Below are positions 18,514 to 28,204 of a DNA stretch of 59,831 nt, in pieces. The stretch is from Anaerotignum sp. Its GTDB lineage: Bacteria > Bacillota > Clostridia > Lachnospirales > Anaerotignaceae. The stretch lies in NCBI GenBank assembly GCA_020024455.1, contig JAHHTU010000012.1, positions 1-59,831 of the forward strand. Reading direction: 5' to 3'. A program made the translations under genes and the position numbers. Within the stretch, counting starts at the first letter, position 1. Each line of letters starts with the position of its first letter. The notes beneath the pieces were generated by a model, which had not been told where the DNA came from, made no database searches, and worked only from the letters and a program-made list of their open reading frames with translations.

Positions 18514-18996
18514 ATGGACGTAACAAGTTTTGGGATTGACCATACTGTGTTGTTGAGAGGGATTTATGTATCCAGACAGGACACCGTAGGTGACGGTGTT
18601 TTGACAACATTTGATATTCGCATGAAAGAACCCAATCGTGAAATGGTGATGGATACGGCTGTCATGCATACCTTAGAGCATTTGATGGCAACATTTTTCC
18701 GTGCGAATGAAACATGGGCAGAAAAAACCATTTATATCGGGCCTATGGGCTGTCGCACCGGTATGTATGCCATTTTCAAAGGCGATTTGACATCTGCCGA
18801 TATTGCAGACATCATGAAAGACTGCTATCAATATATCGCAACATTCAACGGTGAAATTCCTGCGGCAAAAGCGGAAATGTGCGGCAATTACTTAGACCAC
18901 AATCTGGAAATTACAAAAATCGAATGTCAGAAATTTTTGACAGAGGTATTGGAACAGCTCACAGAAGCCAATATGGTATATCCCAAACAAAAATAA
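18514..18996 (+). CDS. luxS: S-ribosylhomocysteine lyase LuxS
   Basis: Cleaves S-ribosylhomocysteine to homocysteine and the AI-2 precursor DPD, in methyl-cycle recycling and possibly quorum signalling. The 160-residue length is normal. The metal-binding HTLEH (His54, His58), the catalytic cysteine of GPMGCRTGMY and the third metal ligand in AEMCGNYLDH are all present. GTGAGGA is the ribosome binding site. It stands alone; the partner nucleosidase gene is not adjacent. A strong terminator follows. Confidence 0.95.
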   Translation: MDVTSFGIDHTVLLRGIYVSRQDTVGDGVLTTFDIRMKEPNREMVMDTAVMHTLEHLMATFFRANETWAEKTIYIGPMGCRTGMYAIFKGDLTSADIADIMKDCYQYIATFNGEIPAAKAEMCGNYLDHNLEITKIECQKFLTEVLEQLTEANMVYPKQK

Positions 18997-19003
18997 CACA
19001 CCA

Positions 19004-19037
19004 AAACCAAGTACAGACGTTGTACTTGGTTTTTTTG
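19004..19037 (+). terminator. Intrinsic terminator after luxS
   Basis: A perfect 12-bp stem (AAACCAAGTACA and its complement) with a 5-base loop, followed by a T-run. Confidence 0.85.
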
Positions 19038-19209
19038 TATCGCAAAAAAGTGGTTGGGAAATGATAATGGATATTGATGTTTGCTATCAAAAATTACAAT
19101 AGCACAAAGAAAATGCCAAAAATGCAAGTTTTATATAAATATGCAATTAAAAAATCAAAATCAAGTGAGATAAACAATATTATTTGATATTTTTGCATAA
19201 AATATGTAT

Positions 19210-19238
19210 TTGACAACAAAGGTTAGATATATTATAAT
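19210..19238 (+). promoter_or_regulatory. Consensus promoter of purA
   Basis: A perfect TTGACA (19210-19215) and TATAAT (19233-19238) with a 17-base spacer, giving a leader of about 50 bases before purA. Confidence 0.8.
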
Positions 19239-19295
19239 CTGATTGCTTTTGAATAGTAAATCAATTTTATTTATATATAAGGAGGATTTTGCAAT

Positions 19296-20573
19296 ATGCT
19301 GACTTCGATTGTGGGAATTAACTGGGGAGATGAAGGCAAAGGGCGTATGGTGGACTTGCTTTCTCAGGAATATGATGTGGTTTGCCGTTACCAAGGGGGC
19401 AACAATGCAGGGCATACCGTCATCAATCATTTAGGAAAATTTGTATTGAATTTGTTGCCATCGGGCATATTGCGGGAAGATGTGGTCAATGTGATGGGCA
19501 ACGGTATGGTGATTGATTTGGAACATTTGCATGGCGAAATCAAGCGTTTGCAAGATGCAGGTGTCAAAATCACACCGCAAAATCTGAAAATCAGCGATAA
19601 AGCAGTCATTTGTATGCCATACCATCGTTTGCTGGATTGTTTGGAGGAGGACCGCTTGGGTGATGCCAAATATGGCTCTACCAGACGTGGGATTTCCCCT
19701 GTGTATGGCGACAAATATATGAAAAAAGCAATCCGTATGGGGGATTTGCTTTATCCCGCTGTGTATCGCAAAAGCCTGAAAAACCTGTTATCCTATAAAA
19801 ATATGCTGATTGCAAACGTATACCATGCAACAGCAGTATCTTATGAGGAAATGTTGGCATGGTTGGACAAATACGCACAGGAATTTCAACCATATATCGT
19901 GGATACAGGCTTGTATCTAAACCAAGCGGCACAAGCAGGCAAAAAAATTATGTTCGAGGCACAGCTTGGGGCATTAAGAGATGTTGATTTTGGGATTTAC
20001 CCCTTTACTTCTTCTTCTCCGACCATTGCGGCATATGCCCCCATTGGTGCAGGTGTGCCAAATTTGCAGTTAAACGAAGTCATTGGGATTATGAAAGCAT
20101 ATTCCAGTTGTGTGGGCGAAGGGCCTTTTACCTGTGAAAGTTTTGGGGCAGAAGCGGAAGCATTGCGAGAAGCCGGCGGAGAATATGGTGCGGCAACCGG
20201 TCGCCCACGTCGTGTAGGGCCGTTTGATGTGGTGGCATCTCGTTATGGTGTGCGTGTGCAGGGTTGTTCTGCATTGGCGTTGACCAAAATGGACGTATTG
20301 TCTTATATGGAACAAATCCCTGTTTGCACAAAATACGAATTGGACGGCAAACAGATAGATGCATTTCCATATCCAACCGTATTGGAACAGGCAAAACCTG
20401 TCATCGAGTATTTGGAGGGGTGGCAGTGCGATATCAGCCATTGTCGCAAAAAAGAAGATTTGCCAACACAGGCATTGGAGTATATTGCCTATTTGGAACA
20501 GGCTGTCGGTTGCCGTATCCAGTATGTTTCTGTTGGGGCAGAACGTGATGCGTATATCAAAATGTATGATTAA
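19296..20573 (+). CDS. purA: Adenylosuccinate synthetase
   Basis: Joins IMP and aspartate with GTP to form adenylosuccinate, the first step from IMP to AMP. The 425-residue protein has the P-loop-like NWGDEGKGRMVD, RYQGGNNAGHT, the GSTRRGISPVYGDK segment and GAATGRPRRVGPFD near the C-terminal third. AAGGAGG stands before the ATG. It is monocistronic with a consensus promoter and its own terminator. No purine riboswitch was seen in the leader. Confidence 0.95.
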   Translation: MLTSIVGINWGDEGKGRMVDLLSQEYDVVCRYQGGNNAGHTVINHLGKFVLNLLPSGILREDVVNVMGNGMVIDLEHLHGEIKRLQDAGVKITPQNLKISDKAVICMPYHRLLDCLEEDRLGDAKYGSTRRGISPVYGDKYMKKAIRMGDLLYPAVYRKSLKNLLSYKNMLIANVYHATAVSYEEMLAWLDKYAQEFQPYIVDTGLYLNQAAQAGKKIMFEAQLGALRDVDFGIYPFTSSSPTIAAYAPIGAGVPNLQLNEVIGIMKAYSSCVGEGPFTCESFGAEAEALREAGGEYGAATGRPRRVGPFDVVASRYGVRVQGCSALALTKMDVLSYMEQIPVCTKYELDGKQIDAFPYPTVLEQAKPVIEYLEGWQCDISHCRKKEDLPTQALEYIAYLEQAVGCRIQYVSVGAERDAYIKMYD

Positions 20574-20583
20574 AAGAACAATG

Positions 20584-20618
20584 AAACACTCTGTTTGATG
20601 AAAACAGGGTGTTTTTTT
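20584..20618 (+). terminator. Intrinsic terminator after purA
   Basis: AAACACTCTGTTT (20584-20596) pairs with AAACAGGGTGTTT (20602-20614), with one G-T pair, followed by Ts. Confidence 0.8.
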
Positions 20619-20687
20619 ATGTTTGGCTGGTCAATATGGTTCTTTTGATATAAAATGGAATAAAAATACGTTTTTTGGAGGGATACC

Positions 20688-21587
20688 ATGTCAATTCCGA
20701 AATATCATGAAATGTATCGTGTGTTTTTATCGTGCTTGGCAGATGAACAGATACATAGCATGAAAGAAATCAGAGCAGATATTGCAGGTACATTACAATT
20801 ACAAAAAACAGACCTTGCGGAAGTGTTGCAAAGTGGAAAAAATGTTTTTGCAGACCGTGTGAATTGGACTGCTACCTATTTGAAAAAAGCGGGCTTGGTG
20901 GAAAGTCCCAAAAGAGGTATGGTTTCCATAACAAAAGAAGGTTTGAACGTTTTACAAAATCCAATGATTGAAATTGATAATACATATTTATTAAAGTATA
21001 AAAGCTTTCAGGCGTTTGTGCGCAAAGAGCAAAAGCAAAATACAGTACCTGCTGTGTTATCGGAAGAAACGCCGGAAGATGCCTTGGAACAGGCATATCA
21101 AAAAATGCATATACAGTTGGCAGATGATTTGCTGAGAGAAGTGATGGATTTGTCAGCGATTGCTTTTGAAAAAATGGTCATTGACTTGTTATTGAAAATG
21201 GGATATGGCACGTTTCCGGAGGCAGGAAGCACCACAAAGGCAAGCAATGACGAAGGCATTGATGGTGTCATTATGGAGGATAAATTGGGTTTTAATCTGA
21301 TTTATATACAGGCAAAAAAATGGGATTTGGAAAGTACGGTTAGTCGTCCGCAGATACAAGCCTTTGTGGGGGCGATTGCAGGCAAAAATGGCAAAGGCTT
21401 GTTTGTCACCACGGCAAAATTTTCAAAACAGGCAATCGAATATGCCAAAAAACAGCATATCATTTTGGTTGATGGCAAAAAGCTAGCAGATTTGATGATA
21501 GAATATCAATTTGGTGTCAGCGAGAAAAAGGTGTTTTCCATCAAAGCCATTGATACAGATGTATGGAACGAATATCAGGAACTATAA
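20688..21587 (+). CDS. Mrr-like restriction endonuclease
   Basis: A 299-residue protein with an N-terminal winged-helix Mrr-type domain (about 5-90) and a C-terminal PD-(D/E)xK nuclease domain (about 150-270). The catalytic pattern is visible: Glu in AFEKMVIDLL, Asp in NDEGIDGVI and Gln-x-Lys in YIQAKKW. Mrr proteins cut methylated foreign DNA and need no partner methylase. The gene stands alone with TTGGAGGG as ribosome binding site and a terminator behind. Whether it is methyl-specific cannot be told. Confidence 0.85.
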   Translation: MSIPKYHEMYRVFLSCLADEQIHSMKEIRADIAGTLQLQKTDLAEVLQSGKNVFADRVNWTATYLKKAGLVESPKRGMVSITKEGLNVLQNPMIEIDNTYLLKYKSFQAFVRKEQKQNTVPAVLSEETPEDALEQAYQKMHIQLADDLLREVMDLSAIAFEKMVIDLLLKMGYGTFPEAGSTTKASNDEGIDGVIMEDKLGFNLIYIQAKKWDLESTVSRPQIQAFVGAIAGKNGKGLFVTTAKFSKQAIEYAKKQHIILVDGKKLADLMIEYQFGVSEKKVFSIKAIDTDVWNEYQEL

Positions 21588-21590
21588 CAA

Positions 21591-21617
21591 AAACCACGTC
21601 CATGTGACGTGGTTTTT
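21591..21617 (+). terminator. Intrinsic terminator after the Mrr-like gene
   Basis: ACCACGTC pairs with GACGTGGT across a 5-base loop, followed by TTTTT. Confidence 0.85.
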
Positions 21618-21629
21618 TGCAAGAGCAGA

Positions 21630-22100
21630 TTAAGCATTTTCGTCTGTATCTGCGTCTTGTTCCATTTTATTTTTATGCGTTTGATACATTTTTGCAGTCA
21701 GTGTCAGCAGAACCAAACAAGAGATGCTAACAAACAGTAGCATAAACAAAAAAGTAGCAATAGAACCAAACAGATTATGGTAATTGCGATAACTGATGAT
21801 AAAGTAAATCAATCCGGATACAGTACCTGCAAATCCACTAAGCAGGAAATTTGTTTTGAAATTTGGTTTTAGTCTGCGGTCCCAAATACCGTTTCGGATA
21901 CAATCTATCACCAAGTAGATACACAGTGCAAAAAAAACAAGATATTCCCCCATCAAATTTTGAAAACTGTTATGTCCCAAAAGCATTTGCAGTATGATGG
22001 TTGCCAACAGCCCCCAATAGGCAAGCCAACAGCCTCTGTGTTCGATTTTGAGTAGTTTCAATTCTTGCATTTCATCGAGATTATTCTTCTTCTTCATCAT
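21630..22100 (-). CDS. DUF6773-like four-helix membrane protein
   Basis: A 156-residue protein with four hydrophobic segments (about 25-42, 55-70, 85-105, 118-140) and a charged C-terminus. The opening LDEMQELKLLKIEHRGCWLA resembles the uncharacterised DUF6773 family often found after a small HTH regulator, as here. Its start overlaps the regulator's end by 20 bases, so the two are one operon. Function unknown. Confidence 0.65.
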   Translation of the reverse strand: MMKKKNNLDEMQELKLLKIEHRGCWLAYWGLLATIILQMLLGHNSFQNLMGEYLVFFALCIYLVIDCIRNGIWDRRLKPNFKTNFLLSGFAGTVSGLIYFIISYRNYHNLFGSIATFLFMLLFVSISCLVLLTLTAKMYQTHKNKMEQDADTDENA

Positions 22101-22299
22101 GTTCGTCCTCCCAAAATAAATCGTCTAATCTTTTTTCCAATGCCCAGCATATTTTACGACATAATTTGATGGTGGGATTGTATTCTCCTTTTTCGATGGC
22201 ATTGATGGTTTGGCGGGATACCCCCACTGCTTGTGCAAGTTGTTTTTGTGTCATATCTTTTTCGGCTCGTGCAATTTTGATGGCAAGATTTTTTGGCAT
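22081..22299 (-). CDS. Small XRE-type HTH regulator
   Basis: A 72-residue Cro/CI-type DNA-binding protein. MTQKQLAQAVGVSRQTINAI is the helix-turn-helix and NPTIKLCRKICWAL the following helices, typical of the short regulators paired with membrane proteins. ATG at 22299 follows GGAG by ten bases; a TTG two codons earlier is possible. The acidic tail ends DEHDEEEE. It probably represses its own operon with the DUF6773-like gene. Confidence 0.85.
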   Translation of the reverse strand: MPKNLAIKIARAEKDMTQKQLAQAVGVSRQTINAIEKGEYNPTIKLCRKICWALEKRLDDLFWEDEHDEEEE

Positions 22300-22396
22300 A
22301 ATCAAAATCTCCTTTCCTTGTTTTTGATTTTAATATATATTGGATAAAAAGTCAAGTATATATTACTTAAATAAATATAAATTTTACTTTTACAAA

Positions 22397-22430
22397 CAAA
22401 AAAAGAGCAATATCACAGGGATACTGCTCT
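22397..22430 (-). terminator. Intrinsic terminator after the DEAD-box helicase gene
   Basis: On the minus strand AGAGCAGTATC pairs with GATATTGCTCT, followed by seven Ts. Confidence 0.8.
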
Positions 22431-22437
22431 GTTTTGT

Positions 22438-24054
22438 TTAATTTTTCTTTTTGTTTTCTTTTTTGGCAATTTCGATATGCACACGTTTGTTTTTGATTTT
22501 GCAATGTTTCATGCTATACAAAATATCTTTGACATATTCTGCGGGTACATCGACAAATGTGTAATTATCGAACAAATCAATCGCACCCAATGCTTTGCCG
22601 GGGACACCTGCTTCGTTGGCAATCGCTCCGACAATGTCTTTGGTACGGATTTTGTTTTTCTTACCTGCATTGATGAACATACGCACCATTTTGTCGCCGT
22701 TGCCACCGTATAGTTGTGTGCCGTCGCAGTTGATGTCGTCCATGATGTCCAGGTCATCGGTACGCACATCGGCAAGATGTTGTTTTAACAACGCTGCGGC
22801 AATGTCCATGGCGGTGTAATCGTCTTCAATCAATGTTTCCACCAGATTGATATATTTTGTCAAATGTCCTTCCTGTATGGTGTCTTTGATTTTATCCAAG
22901 AAGATATTTGTTTTCATTTCTTCCACATCGCTGAGTGTGGGCAGTTTTTGCTGTACGATTTTTGTTTTGGTGTAACGCATGATATCACGCAGTTTGTAAA
23001 TATCTTTGCCGACACAGAATGTAAATGCTTTGCCGGTTCTGCCTGCACGTCCGGTTCTGCCGATACGGTGCACATAATATTCTTCGTCCTGTGGTACATC
23101 GTAGTTGAATACGATATCCACATCGTCTACGTCAATCCCTCTTGCAGCAACATCGGTTGCAACCAAAATTTCAATCGTACCGTTACGGAATTTTTGCATG
23201 ACTTTATCTCTTTGTGCCTGTTTCAGGTCACCATGCAAGCCCTCTGCAAAATAGCCACGTCCCTGCAACAATTCCACCAAATCGTCCACTCTTTTTTTGG
23301 TGTTGCAGAACACCATTGCCAAGTTTGGCATATATACATCAATGATACGAGTCAAACCTTCGAGTTTTGTTTTTTCTTTGACATCAAAATAGTATTGTTC
23401 GATGTTTGGGACAGTCAATTCTTTTCTGACGATTTTGACAAATTCGGGTTCTTTCAGGAAACGTTTTGTAATGTCCAAAATTTCGGGAGATAATGTTGCG
23501 GAGAACAATAATGTCTGATGGTTTTCGGGGATTTTGACCAATATGGTTTCGATATCTTCCCGAAAGCCCATATCCAGCATTTCGTCCGCTTCGTCCAAAA
23601 TCATCATTTGCACGGTTTCCATTTTCAATGTGCGACGACGCATATGGTCCATCACACGACCGGGCGTACCGATGACGATTTGTGCCCCTTTTTTGAGTGC
23701 CAAAATCTGGCGGTCGATGGGTTGTCCCCCGTAAATGGGTACGACACGCACATTTTCTTTGTATTTCAATAATTTGCGGAATTCTTCGCTGACCTGAATG
23801 GCAAGCTCTCTGGTGGGGCAGAGAATGAGTGCCTGCAAACGGCGGTCGTCCGGATTGATTTTTTCCAAACAAGGGATACCGAATGCGGCTGTTTTGCCGG
23901 TACCGGTTTGCGATTGTCCAATGATGTCTTTGCCTGCTTTGACAAGCGGAATGGCTTGTGCCTGAATGGGTGTGGCTTCTTCAAAGCCCATATCCAAAAC
24001 CGCCTGACAAATTTCGGGCGATAATTGCATATCTTCAAATTTCAGATGTTCCAT
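22438..24054 (-). CDS. DEAD-box RNA helicase with DbpA-type RNA-binding domain
   Basis: ATP-dependent RNA remodeller of 538 residues, of the DeaD/CsdA/CshA group used in ribosome assembly, mRNA decay and cold growth. The Q motif (FEEATPIQAQAIP), SQTGTGKT, DEAD (LDEADEMLDMG), SAT and HRIGRTGRAG are present in order. Residues about 455-530 form the RNA-binding domain (GDKMVRMFINAGKK onward), which ends in a lysine-rich tail. The ATG has AAAGGA twelve bases upstream, a rather long spacing. Monocistronic with terminator. Confidence 0.93.
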   Translation of the reverse strand: MEHLKFEDMQLSPEICQAVLDMGFEEATPIQAQAIPLVKAGKDIIGQSQTGTGKTAAFGIPCLEKINPDDRRLQALILCPTRELAIQVSEEFRKLLKYKENVRVVPIYGGQPIDRQILALKKGAQIVIGTPGRVMDHMRRRTLKMETVQMMILDEADEMLDMGFREDIETILVKIPENHQTLLFSATLSPEILDITKRFLKEPEFVKIVRKELTVPNIEQYYFDVKEKTKLEGLTRIIDVYMPNLAMVFCNTKKRVDDLVELLQGRGYFAEGLHGDLKQAQRDKVMQKFRNGTIEILVATDVAARGIDVDDVDIVFNYDVPQDEEYYVHRIGRTGRAGRTGKAFTFCVGKDIYKLRDIMRYTKTKIVQQKLPTLSDVEEMKTNIFLDKIKDTIQEGHLTKYINLVETLIEDDYTAMDIAAALLKQHLADVRTDDLDIMDDINCDGTQLYGGNGDKMVRMFINAGKKNKIRTKDIVGAIANEAGVPGKALGAIDLFDNYTFVDVPAEYVKDILYSMKHCKIKNKRVHIEIAKKENKKKN

Positions 24055-24205
24055 ATATCAGATATTCCTTTCTGTTTTGTTGTGCTATACGATACTGCAA
24101 TCCATATGTTTTATGGATTGTATGGTGATTCTGAGTAAAAACCTGTAAGTGGATATTATAGCAGACAAAACAAAAAAGAGCAAGAAAAATAAATGCAGAA
24201 TGTGC

Positions 24206-24233
24206 TTGACTTTTGTTTGTATTATGGTACAAT
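24206..24233 (+). promoter_or_regulatory. Promoter of the pheST T-box transcript
   Basis: TTGACT (24206-24211) and TACAAT (24228-24233), spacer 16, immediately before the T-box leader. Confidence 0.6.
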
Positions 24234-24239
24234 GTAGCT

Positions 24240-24500
24240 ATTCAAGCAAAAAGGCTTTGAAGATGCAAAGTAAACAAACAGACTGCCGCAGAGAGAAAAC
24301 GTCATCGGCTGAAAGCGTTTTTGGTGTATGCAATTTGTTGAAGTTCTCATCTGAGCCGATTTTCTGAACCGTTTTGCAGTAGGGAAATCCGTTTCATGCA
24401 CGTTACGCATCAGAGTGCCTGTGTTTGCAGGAATTTGGGTGGTACCACGGAAGTCTTTCGTCCCGATTTTGGGAAGAAGGGCTATTTTTTTTGTTATGAA
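24240..24500 (+). promoter_or_regulatory. T-box riboswitch leader of pheST
   Basis: The leader carries the T-box core TTTGGGTGGTACCACGG (24434-24450), which pairs with the uncharged tRNA acceptor end. It is followed by a terminator formed by about 24453-24482 with a run of eight Ts. A stem ATCGGCT/AGCCGAT (24304-24310, 24354-24360) encloses a TTC triplet at 24344-24346, the expected phenylalanine specifier codon. Uncharged tRNA-Phe would stabilise the antiterminator and let pheST be transcribed. Exact stem I pairing was not worked out. Confidence 0.88.
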
Positions 24501-24523
24501 ATCGAAAAAGGAGAGGAAACAGC

Positions 24524-25543
24524 ATGAAAGAAAAATTGAAAGCCATTCATGACCAAGCGATGGCAGCATTTCAAGCAGCAACACAAATCAAAGAAATTGA
24601 TGATTTGAAAGTAAAATATTTGGGTAAAAAAGGCGAATTGACTGCCATTTTGAAAGAAATGGGGAAATTGTCAAAAGAAGAACGCCCCATCATTGGGCAG
24701 TTGGCTAACGAAGTCCGTGAGGACTTGGAACAGGCATTGGAAGAAGCCAAAAAAAGCCTGCATACCAAAGCGTTGGCAAAACAGTTGCAGGAAGAAAAAA
24801 TTGACGTAACCATGCCCGGCAGACCAAAAGCGGAAGGGCATAAACACCCAATGAGCATTGTCATTGATGAAATTTGTGATATTTTCATGGGTATGGGCTA
24901 TGAAGTGGTGGAAGGCCCGGAAGTGGAAAAAGATTACTACAACTTTGAGGCATTGAATATCCCTGCAAACCACCCCGCAAAAGATGAACAGGATACCTTC
25001 TACATCAATGCGGATATTTTGCTCAGAACACAAACTTCTCCTGTGCAAGTGCGTACCATGGAAAAAGGCAAACTGCCTATCCGTATTGTTTGCCCCGGTG
25101 CGGTATACCGTTCCGACGAAGTGGACGCAACCCATTCTCCTGTGTTCCACCAGTTGGAAGGTTTGGTAGTTGACAAAAACGTGACTATGGGTGACTTGAA
25201 AGGTGCTTTGGCAGTATTTGCAAAAGAATTGTTCGGCGAAGATACAAAAGTACGTTTCCGCCCCCACCATTTCCCGTTCACAGAACCCAGTGCGGAAATG
25301 GACGTAACCTGTTTTGCCTGCGGTGGGGAAGGCTGTCGTGTGTGTAAAGGCGAGGGATATATTGAACTGCTGGGCTGTGGCATGGTACACCCCAAAGTGT
25401 TGCAGATGAGCGGCATCGACCCCGAGGAATACAGCGGTTTTGCATTCGGTATGGGATTGGAACGTGTGGCAATGCAAAGATACGGCATCACAGACCTGCG
25501 TTTGCTGTTTGAAAATGATATGAAATTCTTGAAACAATTTTAA
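24524..25543 (+). CDS. pheS: Phenylalanyl-tRNA synthetase alpha subunit
   Basis: Catalytic subunit of the (alpha-beta)2 enzyme that charges tRNA-Phe. The 339-residue length is normal. An N-terminal coiled coil (1-85) precedes the class II core, with motif 2 around FHQLEGLVVD, the Phe-pocket region FRPHHFPFTEPSAEMD and motif 3 GFAFGMGLERVAM. Ribosome binding site AAGGAGAGG. It follows the T-box leader and is 34 bases before pheT. Confidence 0.96.
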   Translation: MKEKLKAIHDQAMAAFQAATQIKEIDDLKVKYLGKKGELTAILKEMGKLSKEERPIIGQLANEVREDLEQALEEAKKSLHTKALAKQLQEEKIDVTMPGRPKAEGHKHPMSIVIDEICDIFMGMGYEVVEGPEVEKDYYNFEALNIPANHPAKDEQDTFYINADILLRTQTSPVQVRTMEKGKLPIRIVCPGAVYRSDEVDATHSPVFHQLEGLVVDKNVTMGDLKGALAVFAKELFGEDTKVRFRPHHFPFTEPSAEMDVTCFACGGEGCRVCKGEGYIELLGCGMVHPKVLQMSGIDPEEYSGFAFGMGLERVAMQRYGITDLRLLFENDMKFLKQF

Positions 25544-25577
25544 TGTTGATTGAGATAAAGAAAGGAGAATATCCGTT

Positions 25578-27977
25578 ATGAATATACCAATGTCCGGATT
25601 GAAAGCCTATGTGGATATCACTGTACCCATGCACGAATTTGTGGAAGATATCACATTGACAGGCTCTAAGGTAGAAAGTGTGACCTCTATGGGGGCAGAA
25701 TTGAAAAATATTGTGACAGGGCATATCAAAGCCATTGAAAAACACCCCGATGCAGATAAATTGGTGGTTTGCCAAATTGATGTGGGCAGCGGCAAAGATT
25801 TGACTATCGTCACAGGGGCAAAAAATGTCAAAGTGGGGGATTATGTACCCGTTGCTTTGGATAACTCTGTGATTGCAGGCGGCAAAGAGATTCACACAGG
25901 CAAATTGAGAGGTGTGGTTTCCGAGGGTATGCTTTGCTCTGTGGAAGAATTGGGCTGTGACAGAAACGATTTCCCCGAAGCACCCGAGAACGGCATTTAT
26001 ATTTTCCCAGAACCCGTTGCTTTGGGCATGGACATCACAGAAGTGTTGGATTTGAAAGAAGATGTTGTGGAATTTGAAATCACTTCCAACCGTCCCGACT
26101 GTTTCAGCATATTGGGCATTGCCAGAGAAGCGGCGGCAACATACAAAACAGAATTGCACTATCCCGAAATTGAGGTAGAGGAACGTGCGGGCGGCAACAT
26201 TGCGGATTTGGTTTCCGTATCCATCGAAAATACAGACCTCTGCCCACGTTATGTGGCAAGAGCCGTAAAAAATGTCAAAATTGCCCCTTCTCCTCGTTGG
26301 ATGAGAAAAAGATTGCGTGCGGCAGGTATCCGTCCGGTCAACAATATTGTGGATATCACAAATTATGTGATGCTGGAAATGGGACAACCCATGCACGCAT
26401 TCGACATCGAAACCATCAAAGACAGAAACATCATTGTCCGTAACGCAAAAGAAGGCGAAAAAATTACAACATTGGACGGTGTGGAACGTACATTGGACAG
26501 CTCCATGCTGGTGATTGCCGATACAGAAAAAGCCGTTGCCGTTGCCGGTGTGATGGGTGGCGAAAATTCCAAAATTTCCGAACAGGCAGAAGCCATTTTG
26601 TTTGAGTCTGCAAACTTCGATGGGCCAAACGTGCGTATCACAGCCAAAAAAATCGGTTTGCGTACCGATGCGTCCAGTAAATTTGAAAAAGGATTAGACC
26701 CTAATCTGGCTTTGGAGGCAGTCAACAGAGCTGCACAGCTTGTGGAAGAATTGGGCATCGGTGAAGTGGTCAAAGGTGTGGTGGACTGCTATCCGAACAA
26801 AAGAGAAAGTTGGACATTGTCCTATGCTCCTGCATGGATTAACAAGTTCTTGGGTACTGATATTTCCGAACAGGAAATGCAGGAAATTTTTGAAAGAATT
26901 GGATTGCAGGTAGACCCTGTTAACCATGTGGTGACTGTGCCCACATTCCGCCCCGACTTGGAAGCACAGGCAGATTTGGCAGAAGAAATTGCCCGTTTCT
27001 ACGGCTACGACAAAATCGAGCCAACATTGGCAACCGGTACGCCAACCGTAGGCAAAAAGACATATGCACAAAACATTACCGCATTGGTGAAAAACACCAT
27101 GATTGCAGAAGGTCTTTGCGAAGCGATGACATATAGCTTTGAAAGCCCCAAAGTGTTTGACAAACTGCTCATTCCCGCAGACGATACCCTGCGTCAGACA
27201 GTGACTATTTCCAATCCTTTGGGCGAAGATTTCAGCGTGATGCGTACCGTACCATGCAACGGCATTTTGAATGCTTTGGCAACCAATTACAACAGAAGAA
27301 ACGAAAGTGCAGGCTTGTTTGAAGTGGCAAAAATTTATTTGCCAAAAGCATTGCCTGTGACAGAATTACCAGACGAAATCCCCACATTGACCATCGGTAT
27401 GTATGGCGATATGGATTTCTATGATTTGAAAGGGATTGCAGAGCATATGATGCGTGTGCTGGGTATGAGCGAAAAAGTGGAATATACCACAGAAACCACA
27501 TTGCCGTTCATGCACCCCGGTAGAACCGCAAAAGTGACCGTAGACGGCAAAATGGCAGGATATTTGGGGGAAATACACCCTACGGTGGCAAAAAATTACG
27601 GCATTGGCACAAAAGCATATTTGGCAGTGTTCTATATGGAAACATTGATTGCAAATGCAAGCCTTGTCAATGTATATCAACCGTTGCCGAAATTCCCTGC
27701 CATCACAAGAGATATTGCCATGTTGGTAAAAGAAGATATTACCGTCAAACAGATTGCAGATGAAATCCGCAAAAATGGCGGTGCATATCTGGAAGAAGTG
27801 AAACTGTTTGACGTATACCAAGGTGAACAGATTGAAAGCGGATATAAATCTGTGGCATATTCCATCTCTTTCCGCAGTGCAGAGCGTACATTGGCAGAGG
27901 CAGATGTGACAGAGGCAATGCAAGCCATTTTGGACGGTTTGGCAAAAGAATTGCAAGCACAGTTGCGTGACAAATAA
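25578..27977 (+). CDS. pheT: Phenylalanyl-tRNA synthetase beta subunit
   Basis: A 799-residue partner of PheS, with editing and tRNA-binding roles. N-terminal tRNA-binding OB domain (about 40-150, KNVKVGDYVPVALDNSVI region), B3/B4 editing domain (about 210-380), B5 domain (about 400-470), and the C-terminal ferredoxin-like anticodon-binding domain (about 705-799, FPAITRDIAMLVKEDI). Length is normal. GAAAGGAGA precedes the ATG. Same operon as pheS, ended by a terminator. Confidence 0.96.
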   Translation: MNIPMSGLKAYVDITVPMHEFVEDITLTGSKVESVTSMGAELKNIVTGHIKAIEKHPDADKLVVCQIDVGSGKDLTIVTGAKNVKVGDYVPVALDNSVIAGGKEIHTGKLRGVVSEGMLCSVEELGCDRNDFPEAPENGIYIFPEPVALGMDITEVLDLKEDVVEFEITSNRPDCFSILGIAREAAATYKTELHYPEIEVEERAGGNIADLVSVSIENTDLCPRYVARAVKNVKIAPSPRWMRKRLRAAGIRPVNNIVDITNYVMLEMGQPMHAFDIETIKDRNIIVRNAKEGEKITTLDGVERTLDSSMLVIADTEKAVAVAGVMGGENSKISEQAEAILFESANFDGPNVRITAKKIGLRTDASSKFEKGLDPNLALEAVNRAAQLVEELGIGEVVKGVVDCYPNKRESWTLSYAPAWINKFLGTDISEQEMQEIFERIGLQVDPVNHVVTVPTFRPDLEAQADLAEEIARFYGYDKIEPTLATGTPTVGKKTYAQNITALVKNTMIAEGLCEAMTYSFESPKVFDKLLIPADDTLRQTVTISNPLGEDFSVMRTVPCNGILNALATNYNRRNESAGLFEVAKIYLPKALPVTELPDEIPTLTIGMYGDMDFYDLKGIAEHMMRVLGMSEKVEYTTETTLPFMHPGRTAKVTVDGKMAGYLGEIHPTVAKNYGIGTKAYLAVFYMETLIANASLVNVYQPLPKFPAITRDIAMLVKEDITVKQIADEIRKNGGAYLEEVKLFDVYQGEQIESGYKSVAYSISFRSAERTLAEADVTEAMQAILDGLAKELQAQLRDK

Positions 27978-28004
27978 TGGATTTGATATAAAACCATATC
28001 ATAT

Positions 28005-28044
28005 CAAAAGCAGTGGAGCAGATATCTGTGCCACTGCTTTTTTG
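28005..28044 (+). terminator. Intrinsic terminator after pheT
   Basis: AAAAGCAGTGG pairs with CCACTGCTTTT across a 14-base loop, followed by further Ts. Confidence 0.85.
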
Positions 28045-28204
28045 TTGTATTTTATAAAAATACAAATATTGTAAAATATACAAGGTATCAAACAAAATAT
28101 ACCGCTATTTTCCAATATTTCTATATAAAAAGAACAGTGTTTTGATTTGAAAATAAAGTCATTTTGTATAAAACAGAAAAAAAGACATAATCTGACACTT
28201 TATC

